Assembly (NCBI RefSeq): GCF_013004105.1
Contig: NZ_CP053085.1
Span: 4,154,001 to 4,218,000, forward strand
Reading direction: 5' to 3'
Source of the DNA: Gemmatimonas groenlandica
Lineage (GTDB): Bacteria; Gemmatimonadota; Gemmatimonadetes; Gemmatimonadales; Gemmatimonadaceae
Length of the DNA: 64,000 bases
In this document: positions 27,396 to 34,890 of the stretch, piece after piece
Numbering within the stretch: the first letter of the stretch is position 1
Layout of the letters: every line of letters begins with the position of its first letter
Position numbers and translations under genes: made by a program
Notes under the pieces: model-generated
Databases searched by the model: none
Told to the model about the DNA's origin: nothing
Seen by the model: only the letters and a program-made list of their open reading frames with translations

Positions 27396-27606
27396 GAAGG
27401 ACTCGGCGGTTGAAGCGACTGGCGTGCTTCCTGGCGGGAAACTCGAACAGCCGAAGAGTCGCCGCGGCCGATTGGTCGCATAACTGGCCAAGTGGACGGG
27501 CGGCAGGTTGCGGCAGCGCGATCTGAGGGCGACATCCGCCAGACGCGATCGTGGCGGCGTGGCGACTGTCTCCCGCAAAGCCCTCGGCGGCGGCGACGGC
27601 GCGCCG

Positions 27607-28203
27607 CTACCGGGTGGTGGCGCCGATCAAGACGGTCCGCATCTTCCGAAGGGCCGATCGGGCCCGCGTTTTCACGGTGCCGAGCGGCAAACCGAGTTGT
27701 TCGGCCACGCGCGCATGCGAGGCGCCGCTGAGAAACGACAGTTCGATGACCTCACGCTGTTCAGGTGGTAGCAGTTGGAGCGCACCGTTGAGTTGCGCTT
27801 GCAGCTCTTCGTGCAGCATGGTGTCGAGCACCGAGGCGTCACGGCTGTGTGTGGCCTCGCCGTCGGCCACCGAGAACGAGGACTCTGTGCCGGCGCGCTC
27901 GTTCGCCATGCGGCGACGGGTACGGCGCCGGATGCAATCCAGCGCGCGACTCCGGGTGATCGTCGACAGCCAGGTCTGGACAGACCCACGACTACCGTCG
28001 AATGTGCACGCGTTTCGCCACGCCTGTGCGAAGGCATCGAGGACAACCTCCTCGGCGTCGGCGCGCTCCCCAACCAGCGCCAGCGCCAGCCCGAAGAGTC
28101 GCGGGCTGTGTACGTCGTAGAGTCGCGAAATGGCCCGATCGTCTCCATGTGCCATCTGCTGGACTAGCGCGGCTTCCTCGCGCACTGCCGATTCGTACTC
28201 CAC
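27607..28203 (-). CDS. ECF-type RNA polymerase sigma factor
   Basis: 198 residues from GTG at 28203, preceded by AGAGGA six bases upstream. Region 2 is ISRLYDVHSPRLFGLALALV, with ADAEEVVLDAFAQAWRNAC. Region 4 (LLPPEQREVIELSFLSGASH, VAEQLGLPLGTVKTRARSAL) carries the DNA-binding helix-turn-helix. Between them is an acidic linker of about 40 residues. The region-2/4 spacing and the absence of regions 1 and 3 define an ECF (extracytoplasmic function) factor, close to the SigK/RpoE-like groups. No anti-sigma factor gene is adjacent, which is unusual. It heads the cluster dead-HtrA, protease, LuxR with a 211-base gap before the next gene. Confidence 0.9.
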   Translation of the reverse strand: MEYESAVREEAALVQQMAHGDDRAISRLYDVHSPRLFGLALALVGERADAEEVVLDAFAQAWRNACTFDGSRGSVQTWLSTITRSRALDCIRRRTRRRMANERAGTESSFSVADGEATHSRDASVLDTMLHEELQAQLNGALQLLPPEQREVIELSFLSGASHARVAEQLGLPLGTVKTRARSALRKMRTVLIGATTR

Positions 28204-28211
28204 GCTATCCT

Positions 28212-28292
28212 CTTTCCGGAAAGGTCAGGGCTGAGGCGGGTGAATCACCGTGTGAGCGGTGCGCCGGACGTGCTCGTTCCTCACGCCTGACC
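28212..28292. promoter_or_regulatory. palindromic elements between the sigma gene and the divergent LuxR gene
   Basis: A perfect 12-base palindrome lies at 28212-28223 (CTTTCCGGAAAG), ten bases upstream of the sigma-factor GTG. A second inverted repeat has 14-base arms (28223-28236 and 28279-28292) pairing at 12 of 14 positions. Both fall in the 150-base divergent intergenic region. They may be operators for the LuxR proteins encoded on either side; no promoter hexamers are clear. Confidence 0.4.
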
Positions 28293-28353
28293 GGAGTGTG
28301 GACTATGTTTGCCCATCGGTACATAGTGACTCTCGCTACCTCATTTCCCCGGC

Positions 28354-29181
28354 ATGTTGGCACGCACCGCACTGCAGCCCGAGCTCGAGAGTCTCCGGAA
28401 GGCCGACGAGATCTATGCCGGAGTCCGGCTCCTGTCCGAACGTCGCTTCCAAAGCGATACCATCCCGGACATGGATGGCTTTGCCCGGGAGGCGGAGCTT
28501 TTGATGCGCGGGGTGAACAGTGCCGACGTCGTCCTCGGCATCTTCGACCACAGCCGTTACAACCCAGTGCTCGAGGTCGGCGACCGTCACTTTTGGGGGC
28601 CGCTCCCGGATGTGTCCCAGTCCGAGCGGATGCGATTGCTGTTTTCGCTGTTGGATGCCGATTTCAGCGCGTTCCCAGCCGATTCAGTGAAATGGTTCTC
28701 GCGGACGCTGGGTTCGCTCACGTTCGACGAACGGCAGAACATCGAGATTTTCCACTGTGGCATCGCCTACACGCGCACCGACGGACGACCGATCCGGCTC
28801 TTTTCGAAGAGCGTGCCGATCCACTACACCGTCGACCGGCAGTTCACGTTCTCGTTCAACTACGCGCAGAACGTGCACCACCTGCTGAAGCCGGGTTTTC
28901 GCGACTACTGGATTCGGTTGGCCTACGGCGCGGGCGGCGATATGGTGCAATCCATGCACTCTGCCGAGGCGAAGGATGCCGGGCCGCGCGATCTCCTGTC
29001 GTCGCGGGAGAAGCAGATTCTCGTGGAGATCGCAGCGGGCATGGAAACTAAGGACATCGCCGACAAGCTCAGGATCAGCGTCAATACCGTCGGGAATCAT
29101 CGCAGCAACATGGTGCAGCGACTGGGCGCACGAGACACGACGGCCTTGGTGCAGCTGGCGAAGATGGCCGGCTTGATTTAG
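28354..29181 (+). CDS. LuxR-type regulator with PAS-like N-terminal domain
   Basis: 275 residues. The C-terminal helix-turn-helix is REKQILVEIAAGMETKDIAD and LRISVNTVGNHRSNMVQRLG, the LuxR/GerE fold. The N-terminal 200 residues (DDIPDM-like IPDMDGFAREAELLMRGV, VLGIFDHSRYNPVLEVGDRH, FWGPLP, GIAYTRTDGRPIRLF) resemble a PAS-like sensory domain found in front of LuxR modules in Bacteroidetes and relatives. No receiver domain is present. It diverges from the sigma/HtrA cluster and could regulate it, though this is inferred from position only. A start further upstream is unlikely because the intergenic region contains inverted repeats. Confidence 0.75.
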   Translation: MLARTALQPELESLRKADEIYAGVRLLSERRFQSDTIPDMDGFAREAELLMRGVNSADVVLGIFDHSRYNPVLEVGDRHFWGPLPDVSQSERMRLLFSLLDADFSAFPADSVKWFSRTLGSLTFDERQNIEIFHCGIAYTRTDGRPIRLFSKSVPIHYTVDRQFTFSFNYAQNVHHLLKPGFRDYWIRLAYGAGGDMVQSMHSAEAKDAGPRDLLSSREKQILVEIAAGMETKDIADKLRISVNTVGNHRSNMVQRLGARDTTALVQLAKMAGLI

Positions 29182-29189
29182 CGCTACCA

Positions 29190-29723
29190 ATGAACGCGAC
29201 TCTCCGCCTCGGTCCCTACGACTCCGAGTGGCCCGTGCGTTTCGCCGCTGAGGCGGCTCGCCTGCGACCGGCACTGGGGGCAGCGGCACAGGCCATCGAG
29301 CATGTGGGCAGCACCGCCGTGCCGGGACTCGACGGAAAGCCGGTGCTCGATATCGCGATCGCGGTAGCCAACGATGCGGATGCCGACGCCTGCATCACAC
29401 CGATGCAGACGTTGGGCTACGACTACCGCGGCCCGTACGGGGACGATCCGCGTCGTCGCTACTATGTGCGCGACGATGATGCCGGCGTACGCCTCGTGCA
29501 CGTGCATCTGTACGTGCTACCGGCGACGGCGTGGCAGCGGAAGCTGGCGTTTCGCGACGCGCTGCGGGCCGATCCGGCCCTGGCGGCGGCGTACGCGGCG
29601 GAGAAGTACCGGGTGGCTGAAGCGGTGCAATGGGACAAGGAGGCGTATTCGATCGCCAAGGGGCCGTTCGTGCAGCGCGTGCTGGCGACGCTATTTCCGC
29701 CGGAGTCTCGGTCCTCCGCGTGA
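29190..29723 (+). CDS. GrpB-family protein (nucleotidyltransferase fold)
   Basis: 177 residues. RLGPYDSEWPVRFAAEAARL is the standard GrpB start (WP..F..E...L), AIEHVGSTAVPGLDGKPVLD the central HVGSTAVPGL-x-xKP-x-D motif that is diagnostic for the family, and IAIAVANDADADACITPMQT the beta strand after it. HVHLYVLPATAWQRKLAFRD and YAAEKYRVAEAVQWDKEAYS follow in normal order. These proteins have a nucleotidyltransferase-like fold and unknown function (UPF0157). It starts nine bases after the LuxR stop, so co-transcription is likely. Confidence 0.9.
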   Translation: MNATLRLGPYDSEWPVRFAAEAARLRPALGAAAQAIEHVGSTAVPGLDGKPVLDIAIAVANDADADACITPMQTLGYDYRGPYGDDPRRRYYVRDDDAGVRLVHVHLYVLPATAWQRKLAFRDALRADPALAAAYAAEKYRVAEAVQWDKEAYSIAKGPFVQRVLATLFPPESRSSA

Positions 29724-30704
29724 TCAGGTTGCGTTCGCCCGCAGCAGCGCATCTTCCCACGCGTAGTCGCGCGCGACGCGCGGCTGCTGCGCGTACCACG
29801 CGTACGTCTCACGCATGCCGTGCTCGAGCGGGGTGAGGGTGAGTCCAAGGTGTTCGGTCACTTGTGCAGCGTTGGCCGTGATGGCCGGGATGTCGAGATA
29901 CACGCCGAAGTAGTTCGGTGGCTGCATCAGGCTGCCGCCGAGCTGTTGAATCCGCGCGCGAGGCACGTGTACCACCTGCGCCTCAGTTCCGGCCGCGCGC
30001 GCGAGGAGGTGCACGAAATCGAGCTGCGTGATCGGCGGATCATTGCCCAGATTGTACGCCTGCCCGATGGCCGCCTCGTGCGTGGCGGCGAGAATGGCCG
30101 CGCGCGCGACATCGTGGGCGGAGACCCACTGCATCGTGGCCTGTCCGTCGTCGGGGATGATGATGGGACGGCCATCGCGCAGTCGATCCCAGAAGAACGC
30201 TTCCCGGTCGAAGGCATTATGCGGACCGTAGATGAACGCCGGGCGCAGCGTCGACACCGGCAGCCCGTCGCTCGGTCCCAGCGCGAACAACGCGCGCTCA
30301 CTGTTCGCCTTCTGCGCGCCGTACACGTCGGGGTGATCTTCCGGCACCAGCGGCGAGTCTTCGGTGAACGGACCACCAGTGGAATACACCGCCACGCTGG
30401 AGGTGAACACGTAGCGGGAGAGGCCCGAAGCCGTGGCGCGCGCGGCGGCGACGACCTGTTCCGGCGTGGTGCCGCGCTGCCAGTCGTAGACGTTGTCGTA
30501 CACGACATCGAACCGCTCACCGGCCAGCGCCGACTGCACGGCCGCGGTGTCGTTGCGGTCGCACCGGATCGCCGTCACACGATCGCCGAACGGCGTGGTG
30601 GTGCCGCGGTGCATGAGCACCACCGTGTCACCGCGCGCCAGCAGTTGTTCAACGAGTGCGCGTCCGATGAGCTGGGTTCCGCCGATAACGAGTGCGCGTG
30701 CCAT
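29724..30704 (-). CDS. NAD-dependent epimerase/dehydratase (extended SDR)
   Basis: 326 residues. ARALVIGGTQLIGRALVEQL has the GxxGxxG Rossmann motif (GGTQLIG). FTSSVAVYSTGGPFTED contains the catalytic Ser/Thr and, seventeen residues on, VYGAQKANSE gives YxxxK. RPAFIYGPHNAFDREAFFWD is the substrate segment, RDGRPIIIPDDGQATMQWVS the dimer/substrate region. Enzymes of this type act on sugar nucleotides or related alcohols; substrate unknown. The stop abuts the convergent GrpB stop with no gap. Confidence 0.85.
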   Translation of the reverse strand: MARALVIGGTQLIGRALVEQLLARGDTVVLMHRGTTTPFGDRVTAIRCDRNDTAAVQSALAGERFDVVYDNVYDWQRGTTPEQVVAAARATASGLSRYVFTSSVAVYSTGGPFTEDSPLVPEDHPDVYGAQKANSERALFALGPSDGLPVSTLRPAFIYGPHNAFDREAFFWDRLRDGRPIIIPDDGQATMQWVSAHDVARAAILAATHEAAIGQAYNLGNDPPITQLDFVHLLARAAGTEAQVVHVPRARIQQLGGSLMQPPNYFGVYLDIPAITANAAQVTEHLGLTLTPLEHGMRETYAWYAQQPRVARDYAWEDALLRANAT

Positions 30705-30762
30705 GGTCGCTCCAATGTCTCTAAAAGTGATTGCTCATCTGCAGCTGCATCGCCCGGGGGCG

Positions 30763-31215
30763 CTACTTCGGCACCGCTGGACGCTCGCCCGTGACGCGCC
30801 GCGTGTCTTCCTGATGGGTCTCGCTCCGTTCGTCGGCTGGCAGGATCCCGGCATCGTTGAGCATCAATCCAACGGCATCGGGGATCATTGCCGGCCAGAG
30901 GAAGGTACCGATGGGACGCACGAACGGGCGCGGCGAGCGGCCCGTCCCGGCGTAGCGACGTCGAGCCCACGACTCGTAGACAATCGTAAGCAATCCACCC
31001 GCCACCGCGAACAGCATCCACGTTGCGAGCGCTTCGCGCCATGGCACGTCGATCAGCATCCACACCAGGACGCCGTAGCTCAGGACCATGCCCATGATCT
31101 CCATACCGCGGCGCAGCGCCGCGTTGAGGACCACGCAGGCCGTCGTCCAAAGCAGAACACCGAAGAGGACGATCGCCCACATCAGATTCACGTAATAGAA
31201 CGTCACCACTGACAC
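30763..31215 (-). CDS. small polytopic membrane protein of unknown function
   Basis: About 150 residues with three hydrophobic segments: LMWAIVLFGVLLWTTACVVL, IMGMVLSYGVLVWMLIDVPW and ALATWMLFAVAGGLLTIVYE. A basic, soluble C-terminal tail follows (RRRYAGTGRSPRPFVRPIGT and beyond). The start is uncertain: ATG at 31275 overlaps the divergent methyltransferase start by two bases, so GTG at 31215, which begins just before the first membrane segment, is preferred here. No family is recognised. Lies in the promoter-proximal position, divergent from the methyltransferase. Confidence 0.5.
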   Translation of the reverse strand: MSVVTFYYVNLMWAIVLFGVLLWTTACVVLNAALRRGMEIMGMVLSYGVLVWMLIDVPWREALATWMLFAVAGGLLTIVYESWARRRYAGTGRSPRPFVRPIGTFLWPAMIPDAVGLMLNDAGILPADERSETHQEDTRRVTGERPAVPK

Positions 31216-31273
31216 TGCAGCATATTCGAGCGATGCGCAAATACGCTCACCACCCTTTCGGGGAGTCGCTCTC

Positions 31274-32077
31274 ATGACCGATCAGATTCACTTCGACGAT
31301 GGTGCGTCGTACGAGCGCTACATGGGGGTGTGGAGTCAACTGGTCGGTGAAGAGTTTCTCCGCTGGCTGGCGCCGGTCCCCGGTCGGCGCTGGCTCGACG
31401 TCGGCTGTGGCAACGGCGCCTTCACCGAGCTGATTGCGACGCGGTGCGCTCCCGCCGCCGTGCACGGCATCGATCCGTCGGAGGCGCAACTCGACTTCGC
31501 GCGCACACGGCCGGCGTTAGGTGACGCCGACCTGCGTGAGGGAGATGCCATGGCGCTTCCATACCCGAACGACAGCGTCGACGTCGCGCTGATGCCGCTG
31601 GTCATCTTCTTTGTACCGGACCCGGCTGCGGGTGTGGCCGAGATGGCGCGCGTGGTGGCGCCGGGTGGGCTGGTGGCCGCGTATGCGTGGGACATGTACG
31701 GCGGTGGGCTTCCCTACCATGTGCTGCAGCGGGAACTGCGTGAGCTTGGCGTCGTCGTACCGTCACCGCCCAGTCCCGAGGCCTCGCGACCCGAGATCAT
31801 GCACGATCTGTGGCGCGGGGCAGGGTTGGTCGAGGTCGAGACCCGAGAGCTCACGGTGGAGCGCCGCTTCGCTTCGTTCGACGAGTACTGGGACATCGTT
31901 GCGGGATGGGCGACCTTCCGTCGGATGTTGGACGCGATGGCGCCCGAGACCACGGCGCGACTGCAGGATCGTCTGCGCGAATGCCTCCCCGCCGACGCCG
32001 ACGGGAGCATCACCTACGCGGCGAGGGCCAACGCGGTGAAAGGCCGGGTGTCGCCGCGCGACTCATCGACGGGTTGA
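31274..32077 (+). CDS. class I SAM-dependent methyltransferase
   Basis: 267 residues with GGGGAG ribosome-binding site about 9 bases upstream of ATG. GRRWLDVGCGNGAFTELIAT is motif I for S-adenosylmethionine binding, followed by the acidic VHGIDPSEAQLDFA, DLREGDAMALPYPNDSVDVA (motif II) and RVVAPGGLVAAYAWDM (motif III). This is a UbiE/small-molecule type. Substrate unknown. The DNA-glycosylase gene follows at once, so they may form an operon. Confidence 0.88.
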   Translation: MTDQIHFDDGASYERYMGVWSQLVGEEFLRWLAPVPGRRWLDVGCGNGAFTELIATRCAPAAVHGIDPSEAQLDFARTRPALGDADLREGDAMALPYPNDSVDVALMPLVIFFVPDPAAGVAEMARVVAPGGLVAAYAWDMYGGGLPYHVLQRELRELGVVVPSPPSPEASRPEIMHDLWRGAGLVEVETRELTVERRFASFDEYWDIVAGWATFRRMLDAMAPETTARLQDRLRECLPADADGSITYAARANAVKGRVSPRDSSTG

Positions 32078-32079
32078 GC

Positions 32080-32712
32080 GTGCGACTGACGCCGGCGACA
32101 CTGCGAGATGCGGTGTGCGACCTCTGTGCCCGTGACGACGCGCTGGCGCGTCTCGTGCTGCAGTACGGGGAGCCGCCACTGTGGGAGCGCGCCGAGGGAT
32201 TCGTCACGCTGGTGCGGGTGATTCTCGAGCAGCAGGTGTCACTCGAGTCGGCGGCCACGCTCTTCGCGCGGCTCGATGCGTCGGTGCCCGGCGGCATGCA
32301 GCCCGAGCCAATCCTGACGCTGGGCGTTGACGGACTCCGTGCGCTCGGCCAGACGCGACAGAAGGCCGCGTATCTCGTGGCGTTGGCGCAGCACGTGACC
32401 GACGGCCGACTCGATCTCCAGGCGCTCCCGACGCTGCCCGATGACGAAGTGCTCGTCGCGCTCGAGCGCGTGCCGGGAATCGGACCGTGGACGGCCCAGG
32501 TGTACTTGTTGTTCTCGCTCGGGCGTCCTGATGCGTGGCCACCTGGTGACTTGGCGCTTCACAAGGCGCTGAAAGCTGCGTACGAGCTTGAGCGGGTGCC
32601 GTCGAGTCGTGAGGCGTCGGCGTTGGCCGCGATCTGGTCACCATGGCGCGCGGTGGCCGCGCGCATTTTGTGGCACGCCTATCTCACGCAACGCGGCCGT
32701 TCGGTGCCCTGA
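32080..32712 (+). CDS. DNA-3-methyladenine glycosylase, HhH-GPD superfamily (AlkA-like)
   Basis: 210 residues from GTG at 32080; TTG at 32074, overlapping the methyltransferase stop, is the alternative. VILEQQVSLESAATLFARLD is the typical first helix. The helix-hairpin-helix is ALERVPGIGPWTAQVYLLFS and the catalytic Asp follows in DAWPPGDLALHKALKAAYEL, about 20 residues on. SPWRAVAARILWHAYL matches the AlkA C-terminal RPWRAVA element. It removes alkylated bases (3-methyladenine and related) by flipping the base into the pocket. No Fe-S cluster cysteines, so it is not of the MutY/Nth type. The chain is short, like the Gram-negative single-domain form. Confidence 0.88.
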   Translation: MRLTPATLRDAVCDLCARDDALARLVLQYGEPPLWERAEGFVTLVRVILEQQVSLESAATLFARLDASVPGGMQPEPILTLGVDGLRALGQTRQKAAYLVALAQHVTDGRLDLQALPTLPDDEVLVALERVPGIGPWTAQVYLLFSLGRPDAWPPGDLALHKALKAAYELERVPSSREASALAAIWSPWRAVAARILWHAYLTQRGRSVP

Positions 32713-32720
32713 CACGGGCA

Positions 32721-33260
32721 CTACGCGCTGCGCAGCTCGGCCATCTGCGCGGCGTGACGAGCATCATGGTGCGCCGTGAGTTCCACCCACGAACGCAGCG
32801 TGAGCGGGCCGAGGAACGGATGCGGAAAGGCCACGCCGTCGAGTACCGCATCGTCGGTCGTGGAAAAGGCGACCAGCAACGCCTCGCGGGACGCCTGCAG
32901 TTGCGCCACGGCGGCGTCGGCGTCGAGCGTGCCGGTCGGGCGCACGCGCTCGGGGGCTTCCACCTTGGCAGTGCGCTCGCGGACCCACCCGATCGTGCGC
33001 TCGGTCAGCAACGCGGACTGGAGTTCCTCGGGCGTCGCGGTGCGCGGCATCTCGCCGCTCTTGGCGATCATGCGCGCTACACTCCCTTCCACGCGGGCGC
33101 AGTGTTCGATGATCTGTGCGGCCGACCAGCCGCCTTCACCTTCGCCGGCGGACGTGGCGCGGAGCTCCGCCGGGATCGATTCGAACTGGGCGAGCAAATT
33201 GGCGCGCTCGTGGTGCAGGAGCGCACGCAGGGCGGCGGCGGAGTCGGTGGGCTGAGTCAT
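32721..33260 (-). CDS. DinB/YfiT-family putative metalloenzyme
   Basis: 179 residues. It has the DinB four-helix bundle pattern: histidine in the helix GGWSAAQIIEHCARVEGSVA and the C-terminal pair in WVELTAHHDARHAAQMAELR, three residues that typically bind a divalent metal (Zn or Ni). Related proteins act as thiol-S-transferases (bacillithiol/mycothiol) or are uncharacterised. Convergent with the glycosylase gene. No signal peptide. Stand-alone function unknown. Confidence 0.85.
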   Translation of the reverse strand: MTQPTDSAAALRALLHHERANLLAQFESIPAELRATSAGEGEGGWSAAQIIEHCARVEGSVARMIAKSGEMPRTATPEELQSALLTERTIGWVRERTAKVEAPERVRPTGTLDADAAVAQLQASREALLVAFSTTDDAVLDGVAFPHPFLGPLTLRSWVELTAHHDARHAAQMAELRSA

Positions 33261-33383
33261 ACCGCTAACGTATCGCGGGGCGCGGGGGTCCGCACGGGGC
33301 GCCCGCGTTCATCTTGCCGACGCCCGTACCGCGCGACAATGTCAAGGCGTTCCCAGTGAGTATCCTCTTGAATCGGTCTCCCT

Positions 33384-33872
33384 ATGCGATTGTTACTGGT
33401 CCCTGTCCTGCTGATCTGCGTCTCGGCATCAACGCAGGCGCAGGGTAAAAAGAAGTGCGCCGAGACCCCCATCGACTCGACGAATCCGGCATCGCCGGTG
33501 TATCAGGAATGCCACGTAAAGCGCAAAGCGTCCTTGCGCGGTAATCCGCCGCGCCCGGACTTCTCACCCAATCCAGCCGGATCGACGGCCTGCTATCGCG
33601 CCGACTTCGCGTTTGTGGTCGACACGACCGGCGTGCCAGACCTGTCAACGGTACGCCGGGTGTCGAGCACGGATCCGTCCTTCGCCGAGGCCGTGGAGGC
33701 GACGATCGCACGATTGCGTTACGCACCGGCGCGCCTTGACTCCACATTGGTGCGGCAGGTCGTAAACTTTACCAGTGGCCTGTCGATTCGTACTGTCGTG
33801 GTCTCGTCGTCGCCCAGTGGTGCGTTCTCGCCACCGTCCGGCTCGCGCATCCCACGGGGGCCGAGGTGCTGA
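33384..33872 (+). CDS. small secreted protein with TonB C-terminal-like domain
   Basis: 162 residues with signal peptide MRLLLVPVLLICVSASTQAQ. Mature part: a cysteine near the start (KKCAET, YQECHV), then FAFVVDTTGVPDLSTVRRVS and EAVEATIARLRYAPARLDST, the same beta-strand/helix/beta pattern as TonB C-terminal domains (VVD-x-G-V then A-x-P-A). The C-terminus is Ser/Pro-rich. A paralogue-like protein is at 1709-2098. Stand-alone TonB-C-like modules have unknown function. Cys pairs suggest an extracytoplasmic disulfide. Confidence 0.6.
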   Translation: MRLLLVPVLLICVSASTQAQGKKKCAETPIDSTNPASPVYQECHVKRKASLRGNPPRPDFSPNPAGSTACYRADFAFVVDTTGVPDLSTVRRVSSTDPSFAEAVEATIARLRYAPARLDSTLVRQVVNFTSGLSIRTVVVSSSPSGAFSPPSGSRIPRGPRC

Positions 33873-33940
33873 AGACGTACTGAGCTGTCTCCCTCTTTTC
33901 ACGAGCGTTCCGTTTGCTCCGTACGCCCAAGCGCTCGACG

Positions 33941-34345
33941 ATGCACGGCCTGTTGCTCCTGATCGGTACCGTGGCGCTGGGATTGGCCTCCCGACGCTAT
34001 CCCGCCGTGCTGCCGGAATTTGTGTCGACGTACGCGGGCGACGTGCTGTGGGCGTCGATGGTGTTCTGGCTGCTCACGCTGGTGCGGCCGAATGGCGAGG
34101 GACGGCATCTGGCGGCGATCGCCTTCGCCATCGCGGTCGCGGTGGAAGTGAGCCAGCGCTATCACGCGCCATGGATCGATGCCGTGCGCGCGTTGCCGCT
34201 TGGAGCGCTGGCACTCGGGCAGGGCTTTCTCTGGAGCGATGTCGCCTGCTACCTCGTCGGGGTAATTCTGGCGGCGTGGATCGATTGGTCGCTCCGAACG
34301 CGACGGCAGAAGCGCGTCGCGATCTCGAGAGAGACGGGGCGGTGA
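33941..34345 (+). CDS. DUF2809 membrane protein
   Basis: 134 residues from ATG at 33941; TTG at 33914 would add nine basic residues and is a valid alternative. Four hydrophobic segments: LLLLIGTVALGLASRRYP, GDVLWASMVFWLLTLVRP, LAAIAFAIAVAVEVSQRYH and FLWSDVACYLVGVILAAWID. The LPEFVSTYAGDVLWASMVFW pattern and the terminal SDxxCYLVG segment define DUF2809. Function unknown. GTGA overlap with the thioesterase gene couples translation, and the whole set continues into the GH63 gene. Confidence 0.8.
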   Translation: MHGLLLLIGTVALGLASRRYPAVLPEFVSTYAGDVLWASMVFWLLTLVRPNGEGRHLAAIAFAIAVAVEVSQRYHAPWIDAVRALPLGALALGQGFLWSDVACYLVGVILAAWIDWSLRTRRQKRVAISRETGR

Positions 34346-34890
34346 TTCACTACTGGTTCACGATCGTCAAGATTCTGGCGCTCCGCCACGTGCAACCGTC
34401 GGTGGCGCCCGATGCGACCATCCGGCGCACCTTCCGCGTGCGCCTGTTCGACTGCGACGGCTTTCGCGTGATGACGGCGTCACGATACGCGGCGTACATG
34501 GACTTCATCCGGTGGGAGATGATCGCCCGCTCACCGATGTATCACGCCATCGTGACACGCGGACTGGCCCCTACGCTCGGCTCGCAGAAGCTGATCTATC
34601 GGAAGCCGCTCAAGCGGTGGACGCAATTCGAGGTCGAGTTGGAGCTGGCCGGATGGGATGACAAGTGGATCTACCATATCCATCGGTTCGTGCAGCACGG
34701 GGAGATCAAGGCCGTGGGCATCACTCGGGCGCTGATCTGGAAGCGCGACGTGCCGAGCGTACTCGCCGATGTCCTGCGCGATTCCGGCGTGACGCGACCG
34801 GTCATGAATCCCCCCGGCTGGGTGTTCGAGCTCTTCGCACAGGACAAGGAGATCATCGACCGGCAACGTGCGGCGGCGAGCGCATCATGA
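34342..34890 (+). CDS. thioesterase-like (hotdog) protein
   Basis: 182 residues from GTG at 34342. RTFRVRLFDCDGFRVMTASR and YAAYMDFIRWEMIARSPMYH are the central helix and acidic (D-C-D) segment of THEM6/acyl-CoA-thioesterase-like hotdog proteins. LGSQKLIYRKPLKRWTQFEV is the strand pair, and the segment HGEIKAVGITRALIWKRDVP closes it. Catalysis is usually by an Asp in the D-x-D motif (FDCDGF here). Substrate probably a fatty acyl-CoA or related thioester. Overlaps both neighbours by four bases each (GTGA and ATGA). Confidence 0.78.
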   Translation: MIHYWFTIVKILALRHVQPSVAPDATIRRTFRVRLFDCDGFRVMTASRYAAYMDFIRWEMIARSPMYHAIVTRGLAPTLGSQKLIYRKPLKRWTQFEVELELAGWDDKWIYHIHRFVQHGEIKAVGITRALIWKRDVPSVLADVLRDSGVTRPVMNPPGWVFELFAQDKEIIDRQRAAASAS

